Part shown: positions 9,601 through 18,706 of the stretch, one piece after another | Numbering within the stretch: position 1 is the first letter of the stretch | Layout: the number at the start of each line of letters is the position of its first letter | From: Tritrichomonas musculus | Taxonomy: Eukaryota; Parabasalia; Tritrichomonadida; Tritrichomonadidae | DNA: 64,000 nucleotides | NCBI GenBank assembly: GCA_039105265.1 | Contig: JAPFFF010000001.1 | Coordinates: 11,346,001-11,410,000 of the forward strand | Direction of reading: 5' to 3' | Position numbers and translations under genes: made by a program | The notes under the pieces: model-generated | What the model saw: the letters and a program-made list of their open reading frames with translations, nothing else | Told to the model about the DNA's origin: nothing | Databases searched by the model: none

Positions 9601-10638
9601 GAAAATTCAATAGCAAATCTTGAAAAAGAATTGAATTCAACAAGAGTTGCTCTTGAACAAGCTAAAAAAGAAGCTGCAGAAATTGATCAAAAGAAACAAG
9701 AATTGACTCTATCTAATGCAAAGCTAAAAATGTCTGAAAGAACTGCTTCTTTGAAACTTATAGCGGCTAATGAAGCTCTTGAAAGAGAAAAACAAGCTTC
9801 TGAGATGAGGCAAAAATCAATTGCACTTGCTTTGAAAGCTGAAAGTGATGCATCTTCAGCAGAAAATGAAAAAATATTCACCCAAGCAATAGAGCTATTC
9901 AATAGAATAATGATTGATGAATTTGACCTTTGGACAACATCAAATTTTTTACCCGATTCAAATTTTAATGAAGAAAATTTTGATGTTGTAAATGAAAATT
10001 TAATCGAAAATAATAATATTGTTAATAATAAGGACACGTTGTTGACGATTATGAACGAAGTTGGTGAAACATTAGATACAAGAAAAGCTCAGCAATTCGC
10101 AATAAATGATGCCCTTAGACTCAGACGTCTTCTTAAATTGAACTCAAGTGCATCTTTGATTGATGCATTTAAGAGTCTTGAAGAAGAATCGTTACGATTG
10201 AAACAAGAAGCTGAAAATATGAAAACGAAGTCAATAAACGCTGAAGCAGCTACCTTACGTACCATTCGCGATAATAAAAAGCTTGAGCGTGCAGCTATTG
10301 AGTTAGCGGAATGGACAAATTGGAGTAAAATAATGTTGAGGCATTTATCAGATGTTGGAACGCAAGGAATAAATCAAACTTCAAAAGAAACAAGATTCAT
10401 ACTTGAAGAAGCATTACTTGCAACACTCAATCAAAAATCTATCAGAAAGAAAATTGAAATTCTTCGATTTGAAAAGAAAATTCTTTTGTCGCAAAAGCCA
10501 TTAGTTGTAAAGACAAACGCGCAATTGAGAGCAAGAGAGCCATTAAAATCAATTAATCCTTTGATTATAGCATTTAATTTTGCAAGAAGAATTCAAGATA
10601 TGAGTGGAATGCTTCCATCCAGATTTAATATGCAATGA
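6643..10638 (+). CDS. giant coiled-coil protein
   Basis: 1331 residues. The N-terminal 35 residues are polar and Asp/Ser-rich. Residues about 40-540 and 745-1090 are near-continuous coiled coil, rich in Lys, Glu, Gln and Asn, separated by a more globular stretch around 545-740 (contains FAFQQFNVNE and AELFTLFMCVCQVNQILI). The C-terminus (about 1090-1331) is helical and ends in a basic segment. No motor, kinase or membrane segment is present. This layout fits a structural protein of the trichomonad cytoskeleton (costa, axostyle, basal body) or a golgin-like tether, but no family signature was recognised. Both neighbours are separate units: the 3' end faces the LRR gene convergently across about 170 bases. 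Confidence 0.8.
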   Translation: METNPESQNSSTNDSSFYFDDDTALKSSHLTGNLSTTNLLSKNKQLLSENTKLKETIKDLQARLELLESNYKQNSLNMSDELKNAKNETIETKKSLISSVKNLESKLDEQVKVNSKLVKENKELKSQIDSFLHSVESRSKKQVTTLTQASDIYDDLYSMSESASEKIKNLENRNSSLIDQLSETSDLVKSKEAEASKLKKKLKKATKQISQTPIDQEELQKITKLHEKEMENAQSIISEQNETINQMQKRIEQTAQEKIQFNDFVNSNYDLNQVPKENGTYVSSEIYETNINILQNKLQTTEQLLNNKDEAISSLQDTIDSLKEKCDDMSHQLQEAHFTIATNEDNYKLLKEKAKQSKQTIQKLRDELSSKETELAEYDTTIHELQLKINELETEKSRCIAPSSEAISQKYIDNPKESILQYKETIKLYENRINELDELFENQSKEISELYEQRKSIISKLIQFDQLLTKNEALDQELSKSNKVLLDENNQLKSESKAKADREKDAFNRSIEECLEIIPKEVAFAFQQFNVNEKNSNAVDYYGVALKNFVQTLVSYNEKINKEKQIEVAKNKSDDMKKANVALLEHLQNSCKIIRSFANSGSSSSSNNIIFPIDNKDNQFDNEIDSNPRTFLLATCARLDKFIQNHKINLPIDEFRPSIFEPRELNDPQKVADVFLDFIEPESFGKSPIAELFTLFMCVCQVNQILIKNIDDNKAVIQQATRSSQNEAAYFKQLTELEKWKNKQSELNDKLKPFLVKFIEHEDKEKTPQADFYEYDELVEKVISLFDQNGEIPINSQTADLIQKIDDLEKQVDILQKEIEESHRKQENDRQLFCKKANKIVTQVQRRLEANNRQHEEEKAQLSSQLDETKKQLDNSKVTYVEELNKAQKKLQKKEEMINSLRNENENLSQRTVTIQEMLSQSKSQVDSDTDMINALQKQLDDTRKQLDLAINQKKLYKKKLEEIEENNMSILSSLRQRSEELNSKYENSIANLEKELNSTRVALEQAKKEAAEIDQKKQELTLSNAKLKMSERTASLKLIAANEALEREKQASEMRQKSIALALKAESDASSAENEKIFTQAIELFNRIMIDEFDLWTTSNFLPDSNFNEENFDVVNENLIENNNIVNNKDTLLTIMNEVGETLDTRKAQQFAINDALRLRRLLKLNSSASLIDAFKSLEEESLRLKQEAENMKTKSINAEAATLRTIRDNKKLERAAIELAEWTNWSKIMLRHLSDVGTQGINQTSKETRFILEEALLATLNQKSIRKKIEILRFEKKILLSQKPLVVKTNAQLRAREPLKSINPLIIAFNFARRIQDMSGMLPSRFNMQ

Positions 10639-10645
10639 TCCGATT

Positions 10646-10671
10646 TTATTATTATTATTATTATTATTAAT
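10646..10671. repeat. (TTA)n microsatellite
   Basis: About eight TTA units directly after the stop of the coiled-coil gene, followed at about 10691 by a run of T. Probably within the 3' UTR. Confidence 0.9.
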
Positions 10672-10809
10672 GTATTATAATAGTATTATATCTTTTTTTT
10701 TTTTTTTGTTAATAAATAATTTAAATTTATATTCGAAATTCTTAAGAATTTTATTAAATTATTTTTAATCACAATAAATGAAATATTTTATTTTTATCAA
10801 TCAAATTAT

Positions 10810-11748
10810 CTAAGATATTAACTGGAAATTGCCTATAGGGATGCTATCTATCATATGATTACTAACAACAAGAACAAGAAGAGAATCTTGCATTTTCAAA
10901 GGTACTTTTCTCACTTTCACTGAGGATAAATCAAGATATTTAAGATTAGGAATTGAAGTCAAATAATTAAGATCAAAATTTGTAATAAAGGAATTTCGAC
11001 TTATGTCCAAAATTTTGAGATTTGAGCAATCTTTAATCCAAAGAGGAAACTCAGTAAGCAAATTATTAGATAATATAAGAGTTTTGAGATTATGAAAAGA
11101 AGATTGATTTGAATTAGTTTTTTCAATTTGATTATTTCCGATGTTTAAATACTCTAATGCATCAAATTTATCATGCTCAAAAATTGATGGCCATTCATGA
11201 AGCCAATTCCCGGATAAATTCAAATGTTTTAACTTTTTCCAAGACATGTTTAATGGGATTTTTGTAATGAAATTATTAGATAAGTCCAGTGAAACTAGAT
11301 CTTTGGGCAAAGAGAAAAGTTGTTTAGGTATTGTGCAGAGACAACAATTTTGTAACGATAAATAAGTAATGTGACTTAATTTTGTAAAATTTTTAATTAA
11401 TTGGGCAAATTTAGTAAAATAAACGTTATTAAAATCGTATAATGGAGATTCAATTTTTTGTTTTTTTTGTTTTTGTAATGGCTCTTTGGAATTTGGTAAT
11501 GTTGAAGATTGATTATCAGTATTAGCTGATTTATTTTCATCATTTTCGTTATCAGATCTTCCAGAATATTGTTGAAGTTCTTCTCTTCGAGAATTTAAAG
11601 ATAAATTATAATAATAAGAGTGAGAATAGAAAAAATAAGAATCCATTAACATTTTTTGATTTGTGGAATCGTCAGTGCCACTTTTAAACACGCTTGCAAT
11701 TAGTTTTCGATTTTTTCGAAGTAAACCAATCTTGTTAATATCACACAT
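10810..11748 (-). CDS. leucine-rich repeat protein
   Basis: 312 residues. After a polar, Ser/Asn-rich N-terminal part (about 1-115) come some seven LRRs of about 23 residues, for example LVSLDLSNNFITKIP, LKHLNLSGNWLHEWP, LEYLNIGNNQIEKT, LKTLILSNNLLTEFP and LKILDISRNSF. The xxLxxLxLxxNxIxxIP pattern is the typical or SDS22-like type rather than the BspA type abundant on trichomonad surfaces. There is no signal peptide or membrane anchor, so it is probably cytosolic and binds a partner protein. The promoter motif AAAAAGTT is 13-20 bases upstream of the start (AACTTTTT at 11761-11768 on the plus strand). Confidence 0.85.
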   Translation of the reverse strand: MCDINKIGLLRKNRKLIASVFKSGTDDSTNQKMLMDSYFFYSHSYYYNLSLNSRREELQQYSGRSDNENDENKSANTDNQSSTLPNSKEPLQKQKKQKIESPLYDFNNVYFTKFAQLIKNFTKLSHITYLSLQNCCLCTIPKQLFSLPKDLVSLDLSNNFITKIPLNMSWKKLKHLNLSGNWLHEWPSIFEHDKFDALEYLNIGNNQIEKTNSNQSSFHNLKTLILSNNLLTEFPLWIKDCSNLKILDISRNSFITNFDLNYLTSIPNLKYLDLSSVKVRKVPLKMQDSLLVLVVSNHMIDSIPIGNFQLIS

Positions 11749-12437
11749 TTAATCTTTCATAACTTTTTCATAAAAAAAATTCATAAGATGATAATTTATT
11801 CTGAAATTTGATAAGACATCATTTTATGATTTATATAAATCATTGTCATTCGCATTATGTAATAAGTGTGATACATGTGATACGTTCACTTAATAGGATT
11901 AACTTTTATTAAAAATAGTTAAAATAATTAGTAATTAAAATTTTTTTTAATCATAATTTTGATTATTTAATCATCAAACTCATTTAAAAAGTTAAGACAG
12001 TGATATATATTGGTCACTGTTATAAAAAAAAAAAATAACAGTTTATGAAGATCAACAAAATATGTTTTCAATAGGTTTGAACAATATAGCAAGTCATAAT
12101 ATAAAAAAATCCAAAATGTATGATAATCTTCTATTGATAAGTAAGTTATACGCACTTAAAAAGAGCTATCTATCAAATGTCATCATATTTCTTGATATCA
12201 GAAATATGAATTTTTTCAATTTTTTTTTTTTTATTTTTTTTTTTTTTGAATGTTAATAATATTTTATAATATCTTTTGCTTTGTTTGTTTAAAAACAATA
12301 TTTAATGAATCAATATATTTAACAACTAGGAAAGTAATGAATTTTTTTATATTTAATTATATAATTAGTTATTAAACAAGAAATATGTGTTTTGAAAAAC
12401 AATAGAATTTCTAAAATTATTTGTCAAACAATTTTTA
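11749..12437. other. promoter gap between divergent genes
   Basis: 689 bases between two divergent starts. Very AT-rich. A short perfect hairpin with ACAGTGA/TCACTGT arms lies near 11997-12020, followed by a poly-A run, and a poly-T stretch is near 12220-12248. No gene or long inverted repeat seen. Confidence 0.5.
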
Positions 12438-13808
12438 ATGATTGATTTTTCAACTCTTTCGCCATATTTTCAAAATCTACGCGCAAATTTAAATGACAAT
12501 ATTACTTTAACGATTGCTGATAAGTCTTTTTGCACAAATAGGCTTTTATTAATTTCGCATTCTTTAAAATTGAAAGAGTCTTTTGGTGATTTACAAACCA
12601 ATTCATTTACAATAACAGATGATATCGATCCATATGCTTTTGGCGCTTTCATCGAGTTTGTTAACCAAAATAAGATTGATTTTAATAAGTATGGCCAAAT
12701 AGACAAATTATATCACTTGGCTGATTTTTATCAAGCTGATCTTTTCCGTGATTATTTGGTTATGAGCTTTAATTTCATTGATTATCAATTTAACCAGATA
12801 TCAATTTATGAAAATCAAGGAAAACCCACCCAATTTTTAATAGAAAAATTGTCAGAGCGTATAGTAGAAGTTATTACTAAATGGGATAATGTTCACAAAG
12901 TTGATTTAGAAAGACTTTTGCTTATTTTAAAGAAAGCTGACTTATCTCAATTCTCTCCAAAAGAAATATTCGATTTTTGTTTGAACGCAATGAAATTTAG
13001 AGAAGCGCAATCTGTTGAAATTCTCAGATTATTCAATCTTTCCAATCTTCCATATGACGATTTATTAAAACTCCAATATTTCGCAATTGAAAATAATATT
13101 CCATATAACTACTTTGTGGAACTAAACAAAATAGAGAAAGAAACGCAAAGTTTGCAAAATAAAAATGTAAACTTATCAGCTCAATTAAAAAATATCTCGA
13201 AAAATAAAACTTTTACAAAACCTCCAATTGAATTTAGATCATCACTAAAGCCTAGTAAGTTAGTTGAGATTCAAGCATTTGTTGCAAGCAACCAAGATAA
13301 TGTTATTTTCGTTAGCCTTATAATCGGGAAAGAAAAAGTCGGTAAAACAGCTTTAATTAACAAGTATTATATAATGAAATCAGAAAGTAAAGTAAAAACT
13401 GATTCCAATAATAAAAATCAGATTCAAAATATGAAAATTGATTTTCTCGATTTTCCTGACAATGAAGCATTATACGAAACCATATATGCAGCTGTTTTTA
13501 GAGTCCAGATAATGATTTTTGTTTGCTCTCCTGATATTAAAGGTTCTGTCAAATACTGTAGTTCATTCTATGAAAAAGCGCTGGATATGAAAAAAGTTGA
13601 CTCAATACCAAGCATTGTATATTGGAATAAATCTGATTTAGATGATCCTCCTGTTGAAAGTTTAGAAGAAGCTCAAGAATTTGCAAAAAAGATAGGAACT
13701 GATCTTATTTCTGTATCTGCAAAAACAGGAGAAAATGTTGCTAACATTTATGACGAAATAATAAGCAAATTGATACCACTAGAACATAAAAATTGTTCAA
13801 TTTGCTAA
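12438..13808 (+). CDS. BTB/POZ domain fused to a Ras-like GTPase with C-terminal CSIC
   Basis: 456 residues. N-terminal about 1-110 is a BTB/POZ fold (NITLTIADKSFCTNRLLLIS, later YHLADFYQADLF), followed by a BACK-like helical region to about 245 and a short coiled coil. The C-terminal part, about 288-456, is a small GTPase: P-loop GKEKVGKT (297-304), NKSD (397-400) and SAK. The G3 motif, normally DTAGQ, reads DFPDN (338-342), so both the switch II glycine and the catalytic glutamine are missing; the switch I segment is short and Asn/Lys-rich. GTP hydrolysis is therefore probably weak, while base recognition is kept. The last four residues CSIC look like a prenylation box. RhoBTB proteins of other eukaryotes have the opposite order (GTPase first). 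Assignment of the BTB half is by pattern and slightly less sure. Confidence 0.8.
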   Translation: MIDFSTLSPYFQNLRANLNDNITLTIADKSFCTNRLLLISHSLKLKESFGDLQTNSFTITDDIDPYAFGAFIEFVNQNKIDFNKYGQIDKLYHLADFYQADLFRDYLVMSFNFIDYQFNQISIYENQGKPTQFLIEKLSERIVEVITKWDNVHKVDLERLLLILKKADLSQFSPKEIFDFCLNAMKFREAQSVEILRLFNLSNLPYDDLLKLQYFAIENNIPYNYFVELNKIEKETQSLQNKNVNLSAQLKNISKNKTFTKPPIEFRSSLKPSKLVEIQAFVASNQDNVIFVSLIIGKEKVGKTALINKYYIMKSESKVKTDSNNKNQIQNMKIDFLDFPDNEALYETIYAAVFRVQIMIFVCSPDIKGSVKYCSSFYEKALDMKKVDSIPSIVYWNKSDLDDPPVESLEEAQEFAKKIGTDLISVSAKTGENVANIYDEIISKLIPLEHKNCSIC

Positions 13809-14318
13809 ATCATATTATACTCAAAAAAATAATATTGACCAAATATTCTCTTAAAAAGTAGAATACACATTATTTTTTCAAAATGAAGATTGCATTTCAC
13901 AACTTTGAGAAAACTCAAAAAGAAGATATAAAGTATGGTATGCAAGAATAAAAAAGAATAATTTTTATCGTGTTTTGTATGAACTTATTATACGAGTAAT
14001 TTTGTAAATTTTAAAAAAATATTTTGCAAGCCATGGTCTCCCGTATACAATAAAAATGCAAGAATTCATAATCGTAATTGCTTGATGCTTTATTATTTAA
14101 GAAATGGTAAGAAAATCCATAGATGTTATTCGGCTACTTATAGATAAATTGAAAGTTTTCTTAAAAAAGAACGATATTTTTTATTAACAAAAAGGTAAAT
14201 TAAATAAACAAATTTGATCGTTAAATTTTTTTCATTCAATTTTCGGAGAACGTTTAAAAAACTCTCATCTATTGAAAAGAAATTTTAAACGGTTAAGATT
14301 GGCCAGAACACTTTTTAA
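13809..14318. other. intergenic region upstream of CCT4
   Basis: 510 bases, AT-rich, between same-strand genes. Holds the 3' UTR of the BTB-GTPase gene and the CCT4 promoter. No coding signal or inverted repeat found. Confidence 0.5.
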
Positions 14319-15944
14319 ATGTCAAATCCCGCCCCAGCCTCTTCCTCATCTCCAATTGCTTCAGCAGTCAATCCACCCGTATTTCAAGGTACAGAACATC
14401 CAACAGACGTTCGTATGTCCTGCATTCTTGCAGCAAAATCGGTTGCCGATGCCGTTAGATCATCTCTCGGACCGAGAGGAATGGATAAACTCATTCAACT
14501 CAAAGATGGAACAGTTATTATTACAAACGATGGCGCTACTATTTTGAAGCATATGGGTGCAACACATCCTGCTTCAAAATTAATGGTTTCAATGTCTCAA
14601 GCTCAAGATGTTGCAGCTGGAGATGGAACCACATCAGTTGTTATTTTTGCTGGAGCATTTTTAGCCGCTTGCAAAACACTTCTTGAACGCAAATTACATC
14701 CATCACTCATCAGCGATGCTCTCAAAGTTGTTGGTGACGAGTCAATCAAAATCCTCGAAACAATGAAAATACCTTTTAAGAGCGAAAAAGATTTCACACC
14801 TGAAGAACGTAATATTTTAATCAATTCCGCCGCTACATCCCTCTCATCAAAGATTGCAGCACAATGGTCTGATATATTAGCACCACTTGCTGTTGATGCT
14901 GTTCTTCGCGTTGCCGATGGAAGAAATGTCGATATTACCGATGTTCGTGTTGTTCAAAAAGTTGGTGGAGTCCTTGAAGACTCTGAACTTATTGAAGGAA
15001 TTGTTTTCGAGCATAGGCTCCTTCGTGCAGCTCAAACACCACGTGTTATTAATGATGCCAAAATTGCTCTGATCCAATTCCAACTTTCACCACCAAAGAC
15101 TGATATGGATTCGCAAGTTATTCTTACTGATTATGATCAAATGGACCGTGTCCAACGTGAACAAAGAAAGTACATTCTCCATTTAGTTCAATCTATTGCT
15201 AAAACAGGTGCAAACGTAGTTCTTCTTCAGAAGTCAATTTTACGTGATGCTATTAGTGATTTAGCTCTTACATTCCTCCAAAAGAAAGGAATTCTTGTTG
15301 TTAAGGATATAGAAAGAACTGATGTTGATTTCGTTTGCAGAACACTCGGCTGCAAGCCAATTGCATCAATTGAAGGCCTTTCAGCCGACAAACTTGGTTT
15401 TGCTGGCGTTGTTGAAGAAAAACAGACTCCAGGTGGTGCAATTGTTAAGATTACCGGACTCAAAACACATTCAAAAACAGTATCAATTTTACTTCGTGGC
15501 TCAAACGAATTAATCATTGGTGAAGCCGAACGTTCACTTCATGATGCTTTATGCGTTATCAGATCTCTTGTTTATGAAAGAGCTCTTCTTCCAGGTGGTG
15601 GTGCACCAGAAGTTGAGCTTGCTGTTGGACTTGCAAAGAAAGCCATGGAAATTGGTGGCGAAATTGGACATTGTGTTAGTACTTTTAGTGATTGCCTTGA
15701 TATTGTTCCTTATACATTAGCTGAAAATGCTGGTCTCAGCCCACTTGAAGTTGTTACACAACTTAGAAAGGCACATTCAGATGGACAAAAGAATCAAGGA
15801 GTTTCTATTGTTGCAAACGGTCCACACGATATGGTACAAGAAGAAGTTCTTCAGCCATATCTCGTAACAAAATCAGCGGTTCAATTCGCGGTAGAAACAG
15901 TTAGAATGATTATGAAAGTAGATGATATTCTTGCCACAAGATAA
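14319..15944 (+). CDS. CCT4: T-complex chaperonin subunit delta
   Basis: 541 residues, the length of the human protein. It is one of eight paralogous subunits of the cytosolic TRiC/CCT ring that folds actin and tubulin by ATP-driven closure. Seen directly: SSLGPRGMDKLI, the nucleotide motif TNDGATILK, GDGTTSVV (ATP hydrolysis Asp), the equatorial LAENAGLSPLEVVT and GGGAPEVELA. CCT4-specific blocks are SPPKTDMDSQ, SDYxQMDRV-like TDYDQMDRV, LQKSILRDAISDLAL and SIHDALCVIR-like SLHDALCVIR. Codons are richer in C/G than in the neighbours, as for other abundantly expressed genes here. The start at 14319 leaves an N-terminal Ser/Ala/Pro stretch of about 25 residues before the conserved core, normal for this subunit. 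Confidence 0.97.
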   Translation: MSNPAPASSSSPIASAVNPPVFQGTEHPTDVRMSCILAAKSVADAVRSSLGPRGMDKLIQLKDGTVIITNDGATILKHMGATHPASKLMVSMSQAQDVAAGDGTTSVVIFAGAFLAACKTLLERKLHPSLISDALKVVGDESIKILETMKIPFKSEKDFTPEERNILINSAATSLSSKIAAQWSDILAPLAVDAVLRVADGRNVDITDVRVVQKVGGVLEDSELIEGIVFEHRLLRAAQTPRVINDAKIALIQFQLSPPKTDMDSQVILTDYDQMDRVQREQRKYILHLVQSIAKTGANVVLLQKSILRDAISDLALTFLQKKGILVVKDIERTDVDFVCRTLGCKPIASIEGLSADKLGFAGVVEEKQTPGGAIVKITGLKTHSKTVSILLRGSNELIIGEAERSLHDALCVIRSLVYERALLPGGGAPEVELAVGLAKKAMEIGGEIGHCVSTFSDCLDIVPYTLAENAGLSPLEVVTQLRKAHSDGQKNQGVSIVANGPHDMVQEEVLQPYLVTKSAVQFAVETVRMIMKVDDILATR

Positions 15945-16102
15945 AAATGAAATATTAACATCATTTATTTTTTTTTCTTTCTTTTGATTCAATAAAAACT
16001 AGCATTAATATTATGATTATTAGTACTACCTTTTTTTAATTATTTTTTTTCTTTTATTAAATGGTCGCATCAAATTGTTTTTGATGTTCATAAAATTAAA
16101 TA

Positions 16103-16711
16103 ATGAAAACAATTATAGTAAAAGACAGTTTTTATAATTCATCAATAGTACAAGGCTTAAGAATGCTATATTCCAAATCGGTTGTTTTTTTAAGATCTGA
16201 AGAGATTATTGCTGATCTGGTTTTCCCTTTTTGTGAAAGCATGTCATTCGTTATTCTTTATCCTGATAACCTTAATAAAGATGGAGCTTCAAGATTATGC
16301 GCTGTTTCTCAATTATATAGTACTTTAGTGGTGATTGTTTGTATTTCACCTGAAGAAGCTTTACTTTATGAGAATTTTTTATGCTTAGTTCCCAAAAAAA
16401 TAACTGCTCTAGTATGTTTTCCTCATGAGAATTTCCAGAGATCAGTATCATCTTATATATATGAAACAGTTGATAAATGCAAGAGAAAAACAAGAGAATT
16501 TGAAAAGCAATTAAGAATTAAAAAGGAAAATGGACATAAAATTATTTTTGACATTTGCTGTTGCCATGATAATAAAACAAAAGAGTTTTTATTACTGGTT
16601 AAGCAAGACATAAACACTATTCGAAATGCTACAAAAAAAGGGATTTCTGAATTGTTTGGGAACGCAAATCAGTCGGATTATAACGAAAATGACTCTGAAT
16701 CATCGAAATAG
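16103..16711 (+). CDS. unknown 202-residue protein, possibly SPO16-like
   Basis: 202 residues. The first 130 form alternating strands and helices: TIIVKDSFYNSSIV, then VVFLRSEEIIADLVF, then FVILYP, then TLVVIVCISPEEALLYENF and ITALVCFPHENF. The order and spacing resemble human SPO16, a small meiotic protein with an inactive XPF/ERCC1-nuclease-like fold that pairs with SHOC1 in crossover formation. The similarity is weak and was judged by eye. The rest is a basic helix (CKRKTREFEKQLRIKKE) and an acidic Asn/Ser tail. No catalytic XPF motif (ERK) is present. It sits alone between CCT4 and the FKBP gene, all on the same strand. If not SPO16, it is an unrecognised alpha/beta protein. Confidence 0.6.
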   Translation: MKTIIVKDSFYNSSIVQGLRMLYSKSVVFLRSEEIIADLVFPFCESMSFVILYPDNLNKDGASRLCAVSQLYSTLVVIVCISPEEALLYENFLCLVPKKITALVCFPHENFQRSVSSYIYETVDKCKRKTREFEKQLRIKKENGHKIIFDICCCHDNKTKEFLLLVKQDINTIRNATKKGISELFGNANQSDYNENDSESSK

Positions 16712-16859
16712 GTGAAAAAGTAGTAAGCTTCAATATTTTTAATTGAACTAAATAATGTAGTACGATTAAAAAGTTGGATTTAATAAATGTTTTGATTGAG
16801 ATAAATTTCTTATTTCTACGATTTTTCTTTGAATAAATAGCCAACCATTTAATAATTTA

Positions 16860-17678
16860 ATGCATCCAATAACAGAAGATGGGAAAATATTAAAGGAGAC
16901 AATAACAGAAGGAACTGGTCCTCAGCCTAAAGATGGTGATAAAGTTAAGGTTAATTATATTGCATCAATTAAAGATACCGGAAAAGAATTTGATAATACA
17001 TATAAAAATGGAACGCCTTTTAAATTTATTGTTGGTAAATCAGATATCGAAATTTGGAGTATTGGTGTAAAAACATTGAAAGTTGGTGAGCATGCTAAAT
17101 TCGAAGTTGATTCATCTTACGCATATGGCGAAAAAGGATTAGAAAATGTTGTACCGCCTAATACAACAATTATTGTTGATGTTGAACTTTTAGCCGTTAT
17201 GGATGCTTTTGAAAATGTTTCAGATGCAATACAACATGCAACCCAACTAAATGATGAAGCAGCAGTGAAATTTAGAGCAGGAGATATTGATGCTGCATTA
17301 GAACTTTATGAAAAAGCATCTGGTGATGTTGAAGATTATTTCGATGATGAAGCAAACGCAATTAAAATTAGAACTCAAAAAAATTTGTCACTCTTATATG
17401 GAAAAAAAGGGCAATGGCAGATGTCTCTAAAATGTGCTAATGATGTTCTTGAAAAATCTAAAGATGATCTTAAAGCTTTAGTAAGAAAGATTGAAGCTTT
17501 GATTCAACTCGATTCTCTTGATGAAGCAAGAAAAAGCTTACAGCATGCATTAACCATCTCCAAGAACGACCCAGCATTTGTTGCACTTCGAGGGAAATTA
17601 GAAGAAGCTGAAAAGATTCAAAGGCAGAGAGAAAACAAGCAATATGCCAAAATGTTTGGAAAATCGGCAAAAGAATAA
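16860..17678 (+). CDS. FKBP-type peptidyl-prolyl isomerase with TPR domain
   Basis: 272 residues. One FKBP domain (about 6-116) starts with GKILKETITEGTG; the active-site aromatic cage is largely kept (Tyr of VNYIAS, Phe-Asp of EFDNTY, Phe and Trp of FKFIVGKSDIEIWSIG, Tyr of YAYGEKG). About residues 125-260 form three TPR helices pairs (AVKFRAGDIDAALELYEKA, NLSLLYGKKGQWQMSLKCAN, KALVRKIEALIQLDSLDEAR). This is the layout of FKBP proteins such as FKBP6, FKBP8 or AIPL1 and shortened FKBP51-like proteins that dock on the EEVD tail of Hsp90. There is no membrane anchor, so it should be cytosolic. Proline isomerase activity is likely but was not tested against all active-site positions. Confidence 0.92.
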   Translation: MHPITEDGKILKETITEGTGPQPKDGDKVKVNYIASIKDTGKEFDNTYKNGTPFKFIVGKSDIEIWSIGVKTLKVGEHAKFEVDSSYAYGEKGLENVVPPNTTIIVDVELLAVMDAFENVSDAIQHATQLNDEAAVKFRAGDIDAALELYEKASGDVEDYFDDEANAIKIRTQKNLSLLYGKKGQWQMSLKCANDVLEKSKDDLKALVRKIEALIQLDSLDEARKSLQHALTISKNDPAFVALRGKLEEAEKIQRQRENKQYAKMFGKSAKE

Positions 17679-18085
17679 ATAATTAAGATGATTGTATTTT
17701 AGTTTTCGCATATATTTTTATCCTTTTAAGATAATTTTATCAAGATGAATAAACATTTTATGAAGTATGTATTCACAAAAAAATATGGCTTTATACATGC
17801 AATTACCCAAGAAAAATTGATTCTAAATAAAATTTATATTAATTTTTTAAAATTCTTATATCAATTTTTATAGTTATGAAATGAGTATAGGTATATCATA
17901 ATTATTTATAGAATGTATTAATATCATGTATGTCATTTACAATTTATTTGACATTTTTTAAGATTGAACTGATTTTGATTAATTTGACTTTACAAAAATA
18001 CGAAACATGTTTATATTAGCACAAGACGAAAAAATTTTTGACTGGAAAGAGCAAACATATTTTTTTAATAATTCTAAAAAAAATA
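17679..18085. other. gap between convergent genes
   Basis: 407 bases of AT-rich DNA holding two 3' UTRs. No gene or notable structure. Confidence 0.5.
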
Positions 18086-18706
18086 TTATTTTTTTTCTTG
18101 TGATTTAAAAAGAGTAATTTCAGCATCAACTGAGTTTGCTGAATCTATCATTTTTTCATATATTTGAAAGTTTGTCATCATTGATTGTAACGAAAAAAGA
18201 GCTGTTTCTATTCCTGAGAGTTCCTTTGTAGTTTCTTGGTGCTCTGGCTCAGTAAATATAGTGTTAAAAAATGAATACATTTCGCCAATTAAAATATTAT
18301 ATTGTGATAAAGGTTGTGGTATTCGATTTTCTGGTAAATAATTTTCCCAAGAATTTTTTAAACCTTTCAATGCCATTATAAGTAATGAAAAGCTTTCAAC
18401 ATCTTCAACTCTTATGTCTATATGAGATTTTAAAATTTTTTCTTTATGCAAAAAAACAGTAATTATTTGATCAATTTCGAAAAAATGGGATGGATTAAGA
18501 ATAAGTTTGTAAAGTTGCTCCCATGATGAATAAAAATCGTCATCAATTTCAATATTTTTGAACTCTTTCTTATCAAGACAGTCAATAATGGAATCGATTT
18601 TTTCATAGTCATTTTTTATTTCCAGTGTCACTTTGCAAACAGTTTCCATCGAACTAACATCATTTCGAAATGAACGCCATGCCATAATTAATTTTGAAAA
18701 ATCCAT
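18086..18706 (-). CDS. unknown helical protein
   Basis: 206 residues, predominantly helical and rich in Ile, Leu, Glu and Lys, with no signal peptide, membrane segment or known motif. Trp-Arg in MAWRSFRND near the start and SWENYLPENRIPQPLSQY in the middle are the least repetitive segments. Gene status is supported by a clean frame, an ATG at 18706 and the sense AAAAAGTT motif 48-55 bases upstream (plus-strand AACTTTTT at 18754-18761), shared with seven other genes in this window. It is the last ordinary gene before the accessory region. Confidence 0.65.
   Translation of the reverse strand: MDFSKLIMAWRSFRNDVSSMETVCKVTLEIKNDYEKIDSIIDCLDKKEFKNIEIDDDFYSSWEQLYKLILNPSHFFEIDQIITVFLHKEKILKSHIDIRVEDVESFSLLIMALKGLKNSWENYLPENRIPQPLSQYNILIGEMYSFFNTIFTEPEHQETTKELSGIETALFSLQSMMTNFQIYEKMIDSANSVDAEITLFKSQEKK

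Noticed and set aside
11997-12020. ACAGTGA hairpin as a transcription terminator or regulatory RNA
   Set aside because: Seven base pairs in AT-rich DNA with no RNA gene context; eukaryotic pol II genes do not use such terminators.
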